Part shown: positions 47,767 to 56,842 of the stretch, one piece after another | Position numbering within the stretch: the stretch's first letter is position 1 | How the letters are laid out: every line of letters starts with the position of its first letter | Source: Candidatus Accumulibacter sp. 66-26 | Lineage (GTDB): Bacteria; Pseudomonadota; Gammaproteobacteria; Burkholderiales; Rhodocyclaceae | Assembly (NCBI GenBank): GCA_001897745.1 | Contig: MKUH01000024.1 | Coordinates: 1 to 64,000, forward strand | DNA length: 64,000 nt | Reading direction: 5' to 3' | Made by a program: the position numbers and the translations under genes | The notes under the pieces: model-generated | The model's input: only the letters and a program-made list of their open reading frames with translations | The model's database searches: none | Told to the model about the DNA's origin: nothing

Positions 47767-49551
47767 TCAGTAGGACCGCGTCTTCAGCGCGATGGTTTCG
47801 ACGGACAACGGGGTCATGTTGACCGGCTTGTACGAGAGCTTGTTGCCGTCGCGATGCCACAGCGTGTGCTTGTGCCAATTCTTGTCGTCGCGGCCGTTCG
47901 GATTCTCGGCGGTATCCGGGGCGTCGTCGCGCACGTGGGCGCCGCGCGATTCCTTGCGCGCCTCGGCGGAGATCATGGTCGCCTTCGCCACTTCGATCAG
48001 GTTGTCGAGTTCGAGCGCTTCGGTGCGCGCCGTGTTCCAGACCTGCGACTTGTCCTTGATCTCGGTGCGGGCGACGGCCTTCTCGATCTCGAGAATCTGA
48101 CGGACGCCTTCCTGCAGTTTGTCGTTGAAGCGGAACACGCCGCAATGCGTCTGCATCGCGCGTTGCATCGCGAGGCGGGTCTCGTCGACGCTGGTGCCGC
48201 CGGTCTGGGTGTTCAGACGGTTCAGGCGGGCCAGGGTCTTGTCGGCGAAGCCGGCCGGCAGATCCTTGTGCGCCACGGCATCCTTCTTGACGGCCTGAAC
48301 GACGGCGTCGCCGGAGGATTTGCCGAAGACCAGCAGGTCGAGCAGCGAGTTGGTGCCGAGGCGGTTGGCGCCGTGCACCGAGGCGCAGGCGACTTCGCCG
48401 GCGGCGTAGAAGCCCTTGACCGTGCTGCCGTCCGGATTGACGACTTCGCCGTGATAGTTGGTCGGAATGCCGCCCATCTGGTAGTGGCAGGTCGGCACGA
48501 CCGGGATCGGCGCCTTGATCGGGTCAACACCGGCGAACTGGATCGAGATCTCGCGGATGCCCGGCAGGCGCTTCATGATCGTCGCCGGATCGAGGTGGGT
48601 GATGTCCAGCAGGACGAAGTCCTTGTTCGGACCGCAACCGCGACCTTCGTTGATTTCAGTGACCATGGCGCGCGAAACGACGTCGCGCGAAGCCAGATCC
48701 TTGGCGTTCGGCGCATAGCGCTCCATGAAGCGCTCGTTCGACGAGTTGCGCAGAATCCCGCCTTCGCCACGCACGCCTTCGGTGATCAGCACGCCGGCGC
48801 CGGCCACGCCGGTCGGGTGGAACTGCCAGAACTCCATGTCCTCGAGGGCGATGCCGGCACGCGCCGCCATGCCGAGGCCGTCGCCGGTGTTGATGAAGGC
48901 GTTGGTCGAGGAGTGGAAGATGCGGCCGGCACCGCCGGTCGCAAAGATGGTGGCCTTGGCGTGGAAAGCGACGACTTCGCCGGTTTCCATTTCCAGCGCG
49001 ATGACGCCGAGCACCTGACCTTCTTCGTCGCGGATCAGGTCCAGCGCCATCCACTCGACGAAGAACTGGGTCTGGGCGCGCACGTTGCGCTGGTACAGCG
49101 CGTGCAGCATGGCGTGACCGGTCCGGTCGGCCGCCGCGCAGGCACGGCGCACAGGCTTCTCGCCGAAATTCGACATGTGGCCGCCGAACGGACGCTGGTA
49201 GATCTTGCCTTCGTCGGTGCGATCGAAAGGCATGCCGAAGTGCTCGAGCTCGACGACGACTTCGGGCGCCTTGCGGCACATGTACTCGATCGCGTCCTGG
49301 TCGCCGAGCCAGTCGGAGCCCTTGACGGTGTCGTACATGTGCCAGTGCCAGTGGTCCTGCTCGGAGTTGCCGAGCGAGGCGGACACGCCGCCCTGCGCCG
49401 CCACGGTGTGCGAGCGGGTCGGAAAGACCTTGGACAGGACGGCCGTCTTGAGGCCGGCTTCGGACAGCTGAATGGCGGCACGCAGGCCGGCGCCGCCGGC
49501 GCCGACGATGACCGCGTCGAATTTACGAACCGGAATGTTTACGTTGCTCAC
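47767..49551 (-). CDS. sdhA: Succinate dehydrogenase flavoprotein subunit
   Basis: The 594-residue flavoprotein oxidises succinate to fumarate. It has the FAD motif AVIVGAGGAGLRAAIQLSEAGL, the FAD-linked histidine segment SHTVAAQGGVSASLGN, QFHPTGVAGAGVLITEGVRGEGG with the active-site residues, and SVHGANRLGTNSLLDLLVFG. The start is a GTG directly after the sdhD stop codon, preceded by GGAGAATG within sdhD. Confidence 0.97.
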   Translation of the reverse strand: MSNVNIPVRKFDAVIVGAGGAGLRAAIQLSEAGLKTAVLSKVFPTRSHTVAAQGGVSASLGNSEQDHWHWHMYDTVKGSDWLGDQDAIEYMCRKAPEVVVELEHFGMPFDRTDEGKIYQRPFGGHMSNFGEKPVRRACAAADRTGHAMLHALYQRNVRAQTQFFVEWMALDLIRDEEGQVLGVIALEMETGEVVAFHAKATIFATGGAGRIFHSSTNAFINTGDGLGMAARAGIALEDMEFWQFHPTGVAGAGVLITEGVRGEGGILRNSSNERFMERYAPNAKDLASRDVVSRAMVTEINEGRGCGPNKDFVLLDITHLDPATIMKRLPGIREISIQFAGVDPIKAPIPVVPTCHYQMGGIPTNYHGEVVNPDGSTVKGFYAAGEVACASVHGANRLGTNSLLDLLVFGKSSGDAVVQAVKKDAVAHKDLPAGFADKTLARLNRLNTQTGGTSVDETRLAMQRAMQTHCGVFRFNDKLQEGVRQILEIEKAVARTEIKDKSQVWNTARTEALELDNLIEVAKATMISAEARKESRGAHVRDDAPDTAENPNGRDDKNWHKHTLWHRDGNKLSYKPVNMTPLSVETIALKTRSY

Positions 49552-49899
49552 TTACATTCTCCACAGAATCTGAACCGCCCAGCCGGCGTAGCCGACCAGC
49601 ACCGCAGCCGTTGCAATCATCAGGACCAGACGCAGGCCGTCCGGCTTCGCGTAATCCATCCAGATGTCCCGCACGCCGATCCAGGCGTGATAGAACAGGC
49701 TGACGAAGAAAAGGAAGGTGATGAACTTCATGAAGCCGCCGGCAAAGATGCCGCGCCAGGCTTCGAAGGAATTCGGGCTGACCGCACCGACCACGGCGAG
49801 GAAGATCACCGTGTAGATGGCCATGATGATGGCCGTGGCGCGCTGGATGATCCAGTCCTTGAGGCCGTAGTGGGCCCCGACGACGATGCGATTTACCAT
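49552..49899 (-). CDS. sdhD: Succinate dehydrogenase membrane anchor subunit SdhD
   Basis: The 115-residue inner-membrane protein has three hydrophobic helices. HYGLKDWIIQRATAIIMAIYTVIF and FYHAWIGVRDIWMDYAKP carry the heme-ligand and quinone-site region of SdhD proteins (H and D in HAWIGVRDIWMDY). Its start overlaps the sdhC stop by seven bases. Confidence 0.94.
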   Translation of the reverse strand: MVNRIVVGAHYGLKDWIIQRATAIIMAIYTVIFLAVVGAVSPNSFEAWRGIFAGGFMKFITFLFFVSLFYHAWIGVRDIWMDYAKPDGLRLVLMIATAAVLVGYAGWAVQILWRM

Positions 49900-50285
49900 A
49901 GTACTTTGGCTCCGATGATCAGGGTCAGGGCAATGCTCACCACGAAGACAATCTTGCTGGACAGGCGGGCCGACGCGAGGTCGACGCCCTTGTGCAGGTC
50001 GAGCAGCAGGTAGCGGATGCCGGCGCAGAAGTGGTGCATGTACAACCAGATCAGGCCGAGCAGGACGATCTTGACCAGCGGATTGCCGACCACGCTCTTG
50101 AAGGTGGCGAAAGTTTCGGGAGAAGTGAGACTGCTTTGGAACAACCAGAGGAGAACGGGCAGAAGGAGGAAAATCACTGCGCCGCTGATACGGTGAAGAA
50201 TCGACAGAATGCCCGGAAGGGGCAGTCGAATCGTCATTATGTCCAAATTCTTTGGACGCTTCTTCTTGATAGCCATTTCTGCCAT
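49893..50285 (-). CDS. sdhC: Succinate dehydrogenase cytochrome b556 subunit SdhC
   Basis: The 130-residue inner-membrane protein starts MAEMAIKKKRPKNLDIMTIRLPLPGILSILHRISGAVIFLLLP; the SILHRISG motif forms part of the quinone site and LYMHHFCAGIRYLLLD carries the heme-ligand histidine. Three helices. The ATG at 50285 is chosen because AGAGGG lies nine bases upstream; the ATG three codons earlier is directly against that sequence. First gene of the sdhCDABE-gltA unit. Confidence 0.94.
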   Translation of the reverse strand: MAEMAIKKKRPKNLDIMTIRLPLPGILSILHRISGAVIFLLLPVLLWLFQSSLTSPETFATFKSVVGNPLVKIVLLGLIWLYMHHFCAGIRYLLLDLHKGVDLASARLSSKIVFVVSIALTLIIGAKVLW

Positions 50286-50347
50286 GAACGTCATCCCTCT
50301 TATTACGCGGCTTGGTTTGGGCCGCTTAGACCTGTTTGGAACTTTTG

Positions 50348-50353
50348 ATTATA
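50348..50353 (-). promoter_or_regulatory. Candidate -10 element of the sdh operon
   Basis: On the minus strand GGTTTATAATC contains a consensus TATAAT 63 bases before the sdhC ATG. The -35 position is poor (GACCCA), so the promoter may need an activator. Confidence 0.45.
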
Positions 50354-50403
50354 AACCATCCGACCCGGCATGGGTCGCGTGAAACGCTTGTTTGGCAACG
50401 ATC

Positions 50404-51156
50404 TCACCCGAGTTCGTTGTGGTAATAATAGTTCTGCGTCGAGTAAAAACCGCGCCGCCATTCGACCGGCTTGTTGCCGTAAGTGAAGGTCACCCGCTCG
50501 ACGAGAAGCAGCGGACTCCCCTCGGGCACCTTGAGCAGATCGGCGCTCACCCGGTCGGCGGAAACCGCGCGCAGACGCTCGTCGGCACGGATCATGCGCA
50601 CGCCGTAGCGGCTTTCGAAAAGACTGTAGAGCGACTTGTCACTTTCCTTGAGGATATCGAGCGTCAGATCCTGGAATTGGTCGCCGGGAAGATAGATTTC
50701 GTCGAACACGACGGGTTCGTCGCCGAACTTCAGCAAGCGGCGCAGGATGATGATCGGCGCCCCCTGCTCCAGACCGAGCGTGCGCGCCACATCGGCGCCG
50801 GCCTTGGCCCGCCAGCACTCGATCGGAATGCTGTCGTGCTCGGACTGCAACTCACCCTCGTTCGGGGCGATGCGGAGAAAGCGGAAGAAGGAACGCGGAT
50901 CGTTGTGCGTCGCAACGAAAGTGCCCTTTCCCTGACGGCGCACCAGCAGGTTGTCGGCGGCCATCTCGTCGATGGCCTTGCGCACGGTACCCTGACTCAC
51001 GTTGAAGCGCGCGGCGAGTTCGGACTCGCTGGGAATGGCGTCGCCCGGCCCCCACTCGCCCGACTCCAGGCTGCGCATGATCAAATCCTTGATCTGCCGA
51101 TAGAGCGGACTAAAGGTCGGTGAGTGCAACACAGCGCGCGGCGGGGGGCGATTCAT
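50404..51156 (-). CDS. GntR/HutC-family transcriptional regulator with UTRA domain
   Basis: The 250-residue protein has an N-terminal winged helix (PLYRQIKDLIMRSLESGEWGPGDAIPSESELAARFNVSQGTVRKAIDEMAADNLLVRRQGKGTFV) and a UTRA ligand-binding domain (from about residue 95) ending WRRGFYSTQNYYYHNELG. HutC-type regulators bind small metabolites and release DNA. It lies between sdhC and mdh, divergent from mdh, so it is a good candidate for controlling these TCA genes. Its ligand is unknown. Confidence 0.92.
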   Translation of the reverse strand: MNRPPPRAVLHSPTFSPLYRQIKDLIMRSLESGEWGPGDAIPSESELAARFNVSQGTVRKAIDEMAADNLLVRRQGKGTFVATHNDPRSFFRFLRIAPNEGELQSEHDSIPIECWRAKAGADVARTLGLEQGAPIIILRRLLKFGDEPVVFDEIYLPGDQFQDLTLDILKESDKSLYSLFESRYGVRMIRADERLRAVSADRVSADLLKVPEGSPLLLVERVTFTYGNKPVEWRRGFYSTQNYYYHNELG

Positions 51157-51203
51157 GGCGCATCATTTCATCACAAATTCGGCGTGACGTCCATCCACTA
51201 ATA

Positions 51204-51215
51204 TCTTATATAAGA
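51204..51215. promoter_or_regulatory. Palindrome TCTTATATAAGA, candidate GntR operator
   Basis: An exact 12-bp palindrome in the gntR-mdh divergent region, followed by a second partial copy (TAAGACATAAG overlapping its right arm). GntR-family proteins bind short palindromes of this kind. It lies 48 bases from the gntR ATG and 159 from the mdh ATG. Confidence 0.55.
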
Positions 51216-51373
51216 CATAAGCTGGAACATTGACACTCGTCGGCTTTCGCTCTTATGATTGATCCGATTTGCTTGCTCCGGCCAAACGCCGCGCCGGAGC
51301 GCCGTGCCGATCAATTCCGTAAGTCTGTCTTTCCGCCTTATTCTTGTTCATCGCTAACAACAGGAGCCGCACC

Positions 51374-52360
51374 ATGTCCAAAGCCCCCATGCGCGTCGCC
51401 GTCACCGGCGCTGCCGGCCAAATCGGTTACAGCCTGCTCTTCCGCATCGCCTCCGGCGAAATGCTCGGCAAGGATCAGCCGGTCATCCTCCAGCTGCTCG
51501 ATCTGCCGCAAGCCCAGCAAGCCGTTCAGGGCGTCATGATGGAACTCGACGACTGCGCCTTCCCGCTGCTCGCCGGCATGGTCGCCACCGACGATCCGAA
51601 CGTCGCCTTCAAGGACGCCGACGTCTGCCTGCTGGTCGGCGCCCGTCCGCGCAGCAAGGGCATGGAGCGTGCCGACCTGCTGACCGCCAACGGCGCGATC
51701 TTCACCGTTCAGGGCAAGGCCATCGCCGAGAACGCCAAGGAAAACGTCAAGGTCCTGGTCGTCGGCAACCCGTGCAACACCAACGCCTACATCGCCGCCG
51801 CCGCCGCCAAGAAAGTCGGCCGCACCAATCCGCGCAACTACCACGGCATGCTGCGTCTCGATCACAACCGCGCCCTGTCGCAACTGGCCGCCAAGATCGG
51901 CCGTCCGGTCTCCAGCCTGAAGAAGCTGGTCGTCTGGGGCAACCACTCGCCCACGATGTACGCCGACTACCGCAACTGCACCTCGAACGGCGACAGCGTC
52001 AAGACCCTGATCAACGATCACGCCTGGAACAACGACGTCTTCCTACCGACCGTCGGCAAGCGCGGCGCCGCCATCATCGAAGCGCGCGGCCTATCCTCCG
52101 CCGCCTCGGCCGCCAACGCCGCGATCGACCACGTCCGCGACTGGGTCCTCGGCTCCGACGAATGGGTCACCATGGGCGTTCCGTCCGACGGCTCCTACGG
52201 CATCCCCGAAGGCGTCGTGTACGGCGTTCCGTGCGAGTGCAAGAACGGCGACTTCAAGATCATCCAGGGTCTGGAAATCGACGAGTACTCGCGCGAGAAG
52301 ATGAACATCACGCTGAAGGAACTCGAAGAAGAGCGCGCCGCCGTCGCCAGCATGCTCTAA
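51374..52360 (+). CDS. mdh: Malate dehydrogenase
   Basis: The 328-residue cytoplasmic NAD enzyme has [62 protein letters not shown] and the catalytic histidine in [14 protein letters not shown]. It is the long MDH type of betaproteobacteria. The ATG at 51374 is preceded by CAGGAG; an upstream ATG in the same frame would add ten residues of no family character. Divergent from gntR. Confidence 0.96.
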   Translation: MSKAPMRVAVTGAAGQIGYSLLFRIASGEMLGKDQPVILQLLDLPQAQQAVQGVMMELDDCAFPLLAGMVATDDPNVAFKDADVCLLVGARPRSKGMERADLLTANGAIFTVQGKAIAENAKENVKVLVVGNPCNTNAYIAAAAAKKVGRTNPRNYHGMLRLDHNRALSQLAAKIGRPVSSLKKLVVWGNHSPTMYADYRNCTSNGDSVKTLINDHAWNNDVFLPTVGKRGAAIIEARGLSSAASAANAAIDHVRDWVLGSDEWVTMGVPSDGSYGIPEGVVYGVPCECKNGDFKIIQGLEIDEYSREKMNITLKELEEERAAVASML

Positions 52361-52378
52361 GCGGAAACTTCCTGCACA

Positions 52379-52407
52379 AAGGCCGTGGCGTTGCCCACGG
52401 CCTTTTT
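52379..52407 (+). terminator. Rho-independent terminator of mdh
   Basis: GGCCGTGG (52381-52388) pairs with CCACGGCC (52395-52402), followed by TTTTT. About 20 bases after the mdh stop. Confidence 0.85.
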
Positions 52408-52410
52408 CGT

Positions 52411-52482
52411 TTACACGGCAGCTTTCCGCTTACGCGGAGCTTTTCGGATAGCGCGGCAGTTTTCGTTCACGCGGTAAAATGG
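52411..52482 (+). repeat. Four degenerate ~18-bp tandem units ahead of aldolase gene
   Basis: Successive segments TTACACGGCAGCTTTCCG, CTTACGCGGAGCTTTTCGG, ATAGCGCGGCAGTTTTCG and TTCACGCGGTAAAATGG share the pattern TTa-c-CGCGG-aG-TTTTCG. The last unit contains TAAAAT (52475-52480), a possible -10 box for the next gene. The period is 18-19 bases. Confidence 0.55.
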
Positions 52483-52515
52483 CCGCTTCGCACAACCAGC
52501 CGACCCGCCGACCCC

Positions 52516-53499
52516 ATGCGCCATCCCAGCCAGGTTCTTTTCGCGGGGGAAAAACCCTTCCCCCTCCTGCCCGCCGTCGACCACTACGCCGGCTCCGAAA
52601 AGCTGATGCGGAAGGCGCTCCAGCTACAGAACGAGCTCGGCCCCATCTTCGACATCACCTGCGACTGCGAGGACGGAGCGCGTGCCGGCGCGGAACGCGA
52701 ACACGCCGAAATGGCCGCCGCCGTGATCATGGGCGCGGACAACCGCCACGGCCGCGTCGGCGCGCGCATCCACGACATCACGCACCCGCACTGGCAGCAG
52801 GACGTTGAGATTCTCGTCTCGCGCGCCGGCACCCGCCTGCCCTTCCTGACGCTGCCCAAGGCGCGCGGCGTGGAGGACGTGCGCGTGCAGATCGCCGCCC
52901 TGCGCGACGCCGAGACAAGCCAGCGCATCGGGCGCGAGATTCCGGTGCACGTCCTCGTCGAAACGCACGGCGCGCTGCGCGAAGTGTGGGAGATCGCCGC
53001 CCTGCCCGGCGTCGAGTCGCTCGATTTCGGCCTGATGGATTTCGTGTCCGGCCACCACGGCGCGATTCCCGGCAGCGCGATGAAGAGCCCCGGGCAGTTC
53101 GAGCACCCGCTCGTCGCCCGCGCCAAATGCGAGATCGCCGCCGCCGCGCTGGCCAACGGCGTCGTCCCCGCGCACAACGTGACGACCGAACTCAAGGACG
53201 TCGAGACGATCCGCGGCGACGCGCGCCGCGCGCGCAACGAATTCGGCTTCCTGCGCATGTGGAGCATCCACCCCAACCAGATCGTTCCGATCGTCGAAGC
53301 GATGCGCCCGGATTTCTCCGAGGTGGAAACGGCCGCCGCGATCCTGGGCGCCGCGCAGGACGCCGCCTGGGGGCCGATCCAGCACGAAGGCAAGCTGCAC
53401 GACCGCGCCTCCTACCGCTATTACTGGGAGCTACTGGCGCGCGCCAACGCGACCGGAATGGCACTGCCGGAAGCGGCGCGCGCCCGCTTCTTCGCCTGA
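52516..53499 (+). CDS. HpcH/HpaI aldolase/citrate lyase family protein (CitE-like)
   Basis: The 327-residue protein has the CitE-like TIM-barrel features IFDITCDCEDGARAGAEREHAEM (metal-binding acidic residues) and SLDFGLMDFVSGHHGAIPGSAMKSPGQFEHPLV. In this family enzymes cleave or form C-C bonds of CoA esters such as malyl- or citramalyl-CoA. The gene is just after mdh, as in other betaproteobacteria. The exact substrate is unknown. Confidence 0.87.
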   Translation: MRHPSQVLFAGEKPFPLLPAVDHYAGSEKLMRKALQLQNELGPIFDITCDCEDGARAGAEREHAEMAAAVIMGADNRHGRVGARIHDITHPHWQQDVEILVSRAGTRLPFLTLPKARGVEDVRVQIAALRDAETSQRIGREIPVHVLVETHGALREVWEIAALPGVESLDFGLMDFVSGHHGAIPGSAMKSPGQFEHPLVARAKCEIAAAALANGVVPAHNVTTELKDVETIRGDARRARNEFGFLRMWSIHPNQIVPIVEAMRPDFSEVETAAAILGAAQDAAWGPIQHEGKLHDRASYRYYWELLARANATGMALPEAARARFFA

Positions 53500-53507
53500 G
53501 CCGATCC

Positions 53508-53879
53508 ATGGCCCTGCGCGAACTCACCGAAGAAGTTCTGAAATTCCGCGATGCGCGGAACTGGGGGCAGTTTCACGACCTGCGCCAGCTGATCGTTTCG
53601 CTCAACCTGGAAGCGGCGGAACTGCTCGAACTCACACAATGGAAGAGCGACGGCGAAATCGCCGCGCTGCCGGCCGACGCGACCGGTCGCGAAGCGCTCA
53701 GCGACGAATGCGCCGACGTCCTGCTCTACCTGCTGCTGCTCGCCGAACGCGCCGGCATCGACCTCGAGGCCGCGGCGCGCGACAAGCTGCGCAAGAACGC
53801 CGAAAAATATCCGGTGGAAAAAAGCTACGGATCGAGCCGCAAGTACACACAACTCGACGCGCCGTCCGACGACCGCTAG
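53508..53879 (+). CDS. MazG-like nucleotide pyrophosphohydrolase
   Basis: The 123-residue protein has the all-alpha NTP pyrophosphatase signature: LNLEAAELLELTQW with the E-x-x-E pair, and DECADVLLYLLLLAERAGIDL with the second acidic E-x-x-D pair that binds magnesium. RS21-C6-type proteins hydrolyse dCTP analogues or other non-standard NTPs. It starts eight bases after the aldolase stop and probably shares its transcript. Confidence 0.9.
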   Translation: MALRELTEEVLKFRDARNWGQFHDLRQLIVSLNLEAAELLELTQWKSDGEIAALPADATGREALSDECADVLLYLLLLAERAGIDLEAAARDKLRKNAEKYPVEKSYGSSRKYTQLDAPSDDR

Positions 53880-53901
53880 CCGCCGGCAGCGCAGCCCCGG
53901 A

Positions 53902-54750
53902 TCACCCCTCTTCCGACTGCTCCAGCGTGAAGCCCGCCCCCTCGTCGAGACCGAGCGCGGCGACCAGATAAGGCATCGTTTCCTGCAGGGTGGCGAACAG
54001 CGTCCACGGCGGGTTGAGCACGAACATGCCGCTGCCGTGCATGCCGAAACCGTCCTTGGCCGGCGTCGAGACGCGCAGCGCCACGTGCAGCCAGCTCTTG
54101 GCCGGCAGACGCTTGAGGCGCTCGGGCAGTTCGTGCGCGTCGAGACGCGTGAGCTGCGGATACCACACGGCGTAGGTACCCGTCGGGAAGCGCGCCAGCC
54201 CCTCCTTCAGCTCGTGGAAGACCCGTTCGTAGTCCTGCTTGTCCTCGTAGGAGGGGTCGATCAGCACCAGGCCGCGGCGCGGCGGCGGCGGCAGCACCGC
54301 CTTGAGCCCGGCGAAGCCGTCGCCGGCCTCGACGATCACCCGTTTGCCCGCGGCCTCGAAATTCTCCTTCAACAGGCGCGCATCCTTGCTGTGCAGTTCG
54401 AACAGGCGCAGCCGGTCCTGCTCGCGCATCGTGTGCAGCGCGACCCACGGCGAACCGGGATAGGCGCGCAGGCGGCCGTCCGGGTTGAGTTCGCGCACCA
54501 GCGCGACGTACTCGGCGACCGCCGGCGGCAGGTCCTTGCGCTCCCACAGGCGGCCGACCCCTTCGCGAAACTCCGAAAGCTTCGCGGCGTAGCCCGCGTC
54601 GAGCGCGTAGCAGCCGGCGCCGGAGTGCGTATCGACGTACCAGAAAGGCTTGTCCTTCTGGCCGAGGTAGCGCGTCAACTGGATGAGCAGCAGATGCTTG
54701 AGGACGTCGGCGTGATTGCCGGCATGGAAGGCGTGTCGATAACTGAGCAT
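53902..54750 (-). CDS. rlmJ: 23S rRNA (adenine(2030)-N(6))-methyltransferase RlmJ
   Basis: The 282-residue enzyme begins MLSYRHAFHAGNHADVLKHL, the exact RlmJ start, has the SAM site YVDTHSGAGCYAL and the catalytic LIDPSYE (DPPY-type) motif. It methylates A2030 of 23S rRNA. Single gene, convergent with the MazG-like gene. Confidence 0.95.
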   Translation of the reverse strand: MLSYRHAFHAGNHADVLKHLLLIQLTRYLGQKDKPFWYVDTHSGAGCYALDAGYAAKLSEFREGVGRLWERKDLPPAVAEYVALVRELNPDGRLRAYPGSPWVALHTMREQDRLRLFELHSKDARLLKENFEAAGKRVIVEAGDGFAGLKAVLPPPPRRGLVLIDPSYEDKQDYERVFHELKEGLARFPTGTYAVWYPQLTRLDAHELPERLKRLPAKSWLHVALRVSTPAKDGFGMHGSGMFVLNPPWTLFATLQETMPYLVAALGLDEGAGFTLEQSEEG

Positions 54751-54937
54751 GGATGGGAACGTAGGAAAGATGAAACGGCGCGCACCGGGGGAGGCGCCGG
54801 AAAACGGTATCGGGGAAAAACCGGGGAAAGGGCGCGCTCCGCGCGCGCCGGCGAATTCTCGAATCCGCGCGCCGGGCCGGGAACGACCGAGCGACTAAGC
54901 CGCTACGCGCCGCCGATGGCACCCGCACATGGACGGA

Positions 54938-55282
54938 TCAGTAGCGATGGCCTCCGCCGCCATTGCCGCCGCCCCGGCCGGTGCCGTACGGACCGCGGCG
55001 CGGACCGCCGGTGCCGCCCCCGCCGCTGCGCGGCTCCTGCGGCCGGGCTTCGTTGACCGTCAGGTCGCGCCCGTCGACGCTCTTGCCGTTGAGCGCGGCG
55101 ATCGCCGCCTGCGCTTCCTGTTCGGACCCCATTTCGACGAAACCGAAGCCCTTCGAGCGCTGCGTTTCGCGATCGCTGATGACCTGCGCCGAAACGACCG
55201 CGCCGTAGGCGGCGAACATCTGCTCCAGGCCGCTGCGATCGATGCTGTAACTCAGATTGCCGACGTATAGCTTCTTGCCCAT
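54938..55282 (-). CDS. Cold-shock-type RNA-binding protein with one RRM
   Basis: The 114-residue protein has a single RRM at residues 1-80: RNP2 LYVGNLSY (4-11) and RNP1 KGFGFVEM (44-51), then a glycine/arginine-rich tail. Such small RRM proteins are common in betaproteobacteria and cyanobacteria and bind single-stranded RNA. GGGAG precedes the ATG. Target RNAs are unknown. Confidence 0.92.
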   Translation of the reverse strand: MGKKLYVGNLSYSIDRSGLEQMFAAYGAVVSAQVISDRETQRSKGFGFVEMGSEQEAQAAIAALNGKSVDGRDLTVNEARPQEPRSGGGGTGGPRRGPYGTGRGGGNGGGGHRY

Positions 55283-55380
55283 TTGCGAGGCTCCCGGTCA
55301 GGACGTTGAGATGACTGCTCCTAACAATAGCAAGGCCGGCGCCCGGAGTCGAATCGCTTGCGCACAGACAGGCCGCCGGA

Positions 55381-56637
55381 TCAGGCCGGCGCGCGCTCGG
55401 GCAAGGCGATCTGGTTGCCGGTACTGAACTGGTAGTCGTGGAAAATGTGTTCGGCGCTCAGCAACTGGTAGCTGCCGTCGTCCAGACGGTGCGTCGTGTC
55501 CTTCAGGCGGTACGTGTAATGGCCGCAGGTCCAGCAGTCGAAGTTGCGCATGTGCGTGCACAGGCAGGTCTTCTCCATCACCGAAACGCGCTTGACGCCC
55601 GGATTGGCCGCCACCTCGCGGTTGTAGGCGGTGATGTAGGAGCAGCTGCCGCTGGCGTCGAGCAGATAGCCGTAGGCCTCGCAGTTCGGGCGGATGCCGG
55701 AACCGATGGCCGGGCTGTTCGAGAGCATGCGCATCGGGTAGCCGGTCGGCGACACCTGATTGACCTCGATCTGTTCCTCGGACGCCTTGAAGTATTCCTG
55801 CTGCACGTCTTCCGGCAGGCCGCACTCCTTCGCCACGGTGAAGCGCGTGGCGACCTGCACGGCGGCGGCGCCGCTCTCGAGGAAAGCGGTCGCATCCGAG
55901 CCGGTGAAGATGCCGCCGGCCGGAATCAGCGGAATGTCGAGCTGTTCGGCACGCAGCCAGGTCTGAATTTCGGCGACGATGGTCGCCAGATCGTACTGCG
56001 CCCAGTCGGCACCGAAACCGAGGTGGCCGCCGGCGAGCGGACCTTCGACCACCACGTAGTCGGGCAGGCGGTTGGTGCGCGCGCTCTTGCGCAGGAAGAG
56101 CTGCAGCGCGCGCAGCGAGGAGACGATGATGCCCAGCTTGGCGTCGCGGAAGCGCGGATGATCCTCGATCAGCGCGAAGGAGCCGAGGTGCAGGCCGGCG
56201 GCCAGCGTGATGCCGTCGATGCCGGCGTCGAGCGCCGCCTGCAGGCGCACGCGCAGCGTTTCCTTCGGCGCGTTCATCGTCAGTTTTTCCATGCAGTTGA
56301 CGAAGACCAGACCACTGCCGCGCTTCGCCTCCATGGTCGAGGCGACGTGCATGCGGGTCGCCTCGGCGACTTCGCCGAGGTTGAACTGGACGACCGACTT
56401 GTCGGTATTGGCGACGTTGAACTTGTACTGCTGCAGCTTGTTCTTGACGAATTTGGTGTTGAAGCGCCGGTCGGCCACCGTCTTGATCATCGCGTCGGAA
56501 ATGTGCCCCACCCCGCCCAGCCGGGCCGCCTCGAGCGCCAGTTCCGCCGTCGAGATATCGACCCCCATGCCGCCGACCATGATCGGCACCAACTCCTGCT
56601 TGCCGAACTTCAGCCGGAAATCATCCACACGCTTCAT
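55381..56637 (-). CDS. Nitronate-monooxygenase-type flavin oxidoreductase
   Basis: The 418-residue protein has the NMO/2-nitropropane dioxygenase fold: LVPIMVGGMGVDISTAELALEAARLGGVGHIS, the VVEGPLAGGHLGFG FMN segment, IPLIPAGGIFTGSDATAFLESGAAAVQVATRF. Its C-terminal extension (about 320-418) has conserved cysteines in CLCTHMRNFDCWTCGHY. The family oxidises nitronates or acts as an NAD(P)H-quinone reductase. The ATG at 56637 follows GGAGAAGGA; an in-frame TTG directly upstream is possible. Confidence 0.86.
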   Translation of the reverse strand: MKRVDDFRLKFGKQELVPIMVGGMGVDISTAELALEAARLGGVGHISDAMIKTVADRRFNTKFVKNKLQQYKFNVANTDKSVVQFNLGEVAEATRMHVASTMEAKRGSGLVFVNCMEKLTMNAPKETLRVRLQAALDAGIDGITLAAGLHLGSFALIEDHPRFRDAKLGIIVSSLRALQLFLRKSARTNRLPDYVVVEGPLAGGHLGFGADWAQYDLATIVAEIQTWLRAEQLDIPLIPAGGIFTGSDATAFLESGAAAVQVATRFTVAKECGLPEDVQQEYFKASEEQIEVNQVSPTGYPMRMLSNSPAIGSGIRPNCEAYGYLLDASGSCSYITAYNREVAANPGVKRVSVMEKTCLCTHMRNFDCWTCGHYTYRLKDTTHRLDDGSYQLLSAEHIFHDYQFSTGNQIALPERAPA

Positions 56638-56842
56638 CAATGTCCTTCTCCAAACCGCACAGGCTGCGTCCGCTCAACGGACGGAAAATCAAGAAAACCG
56701 CACAAAGGCAGCATTATCGCTCAAGGCGGACCGGAGTGGCGCTTTCCTTGGCGGAATATCCGTGGCGCCTTGCCCCGGAGAACGCCGGTCGACAACTGCC
56801 GCGTGTATGATTTGGAACGTATCCAGCCCCCGGTAGTTCGCC

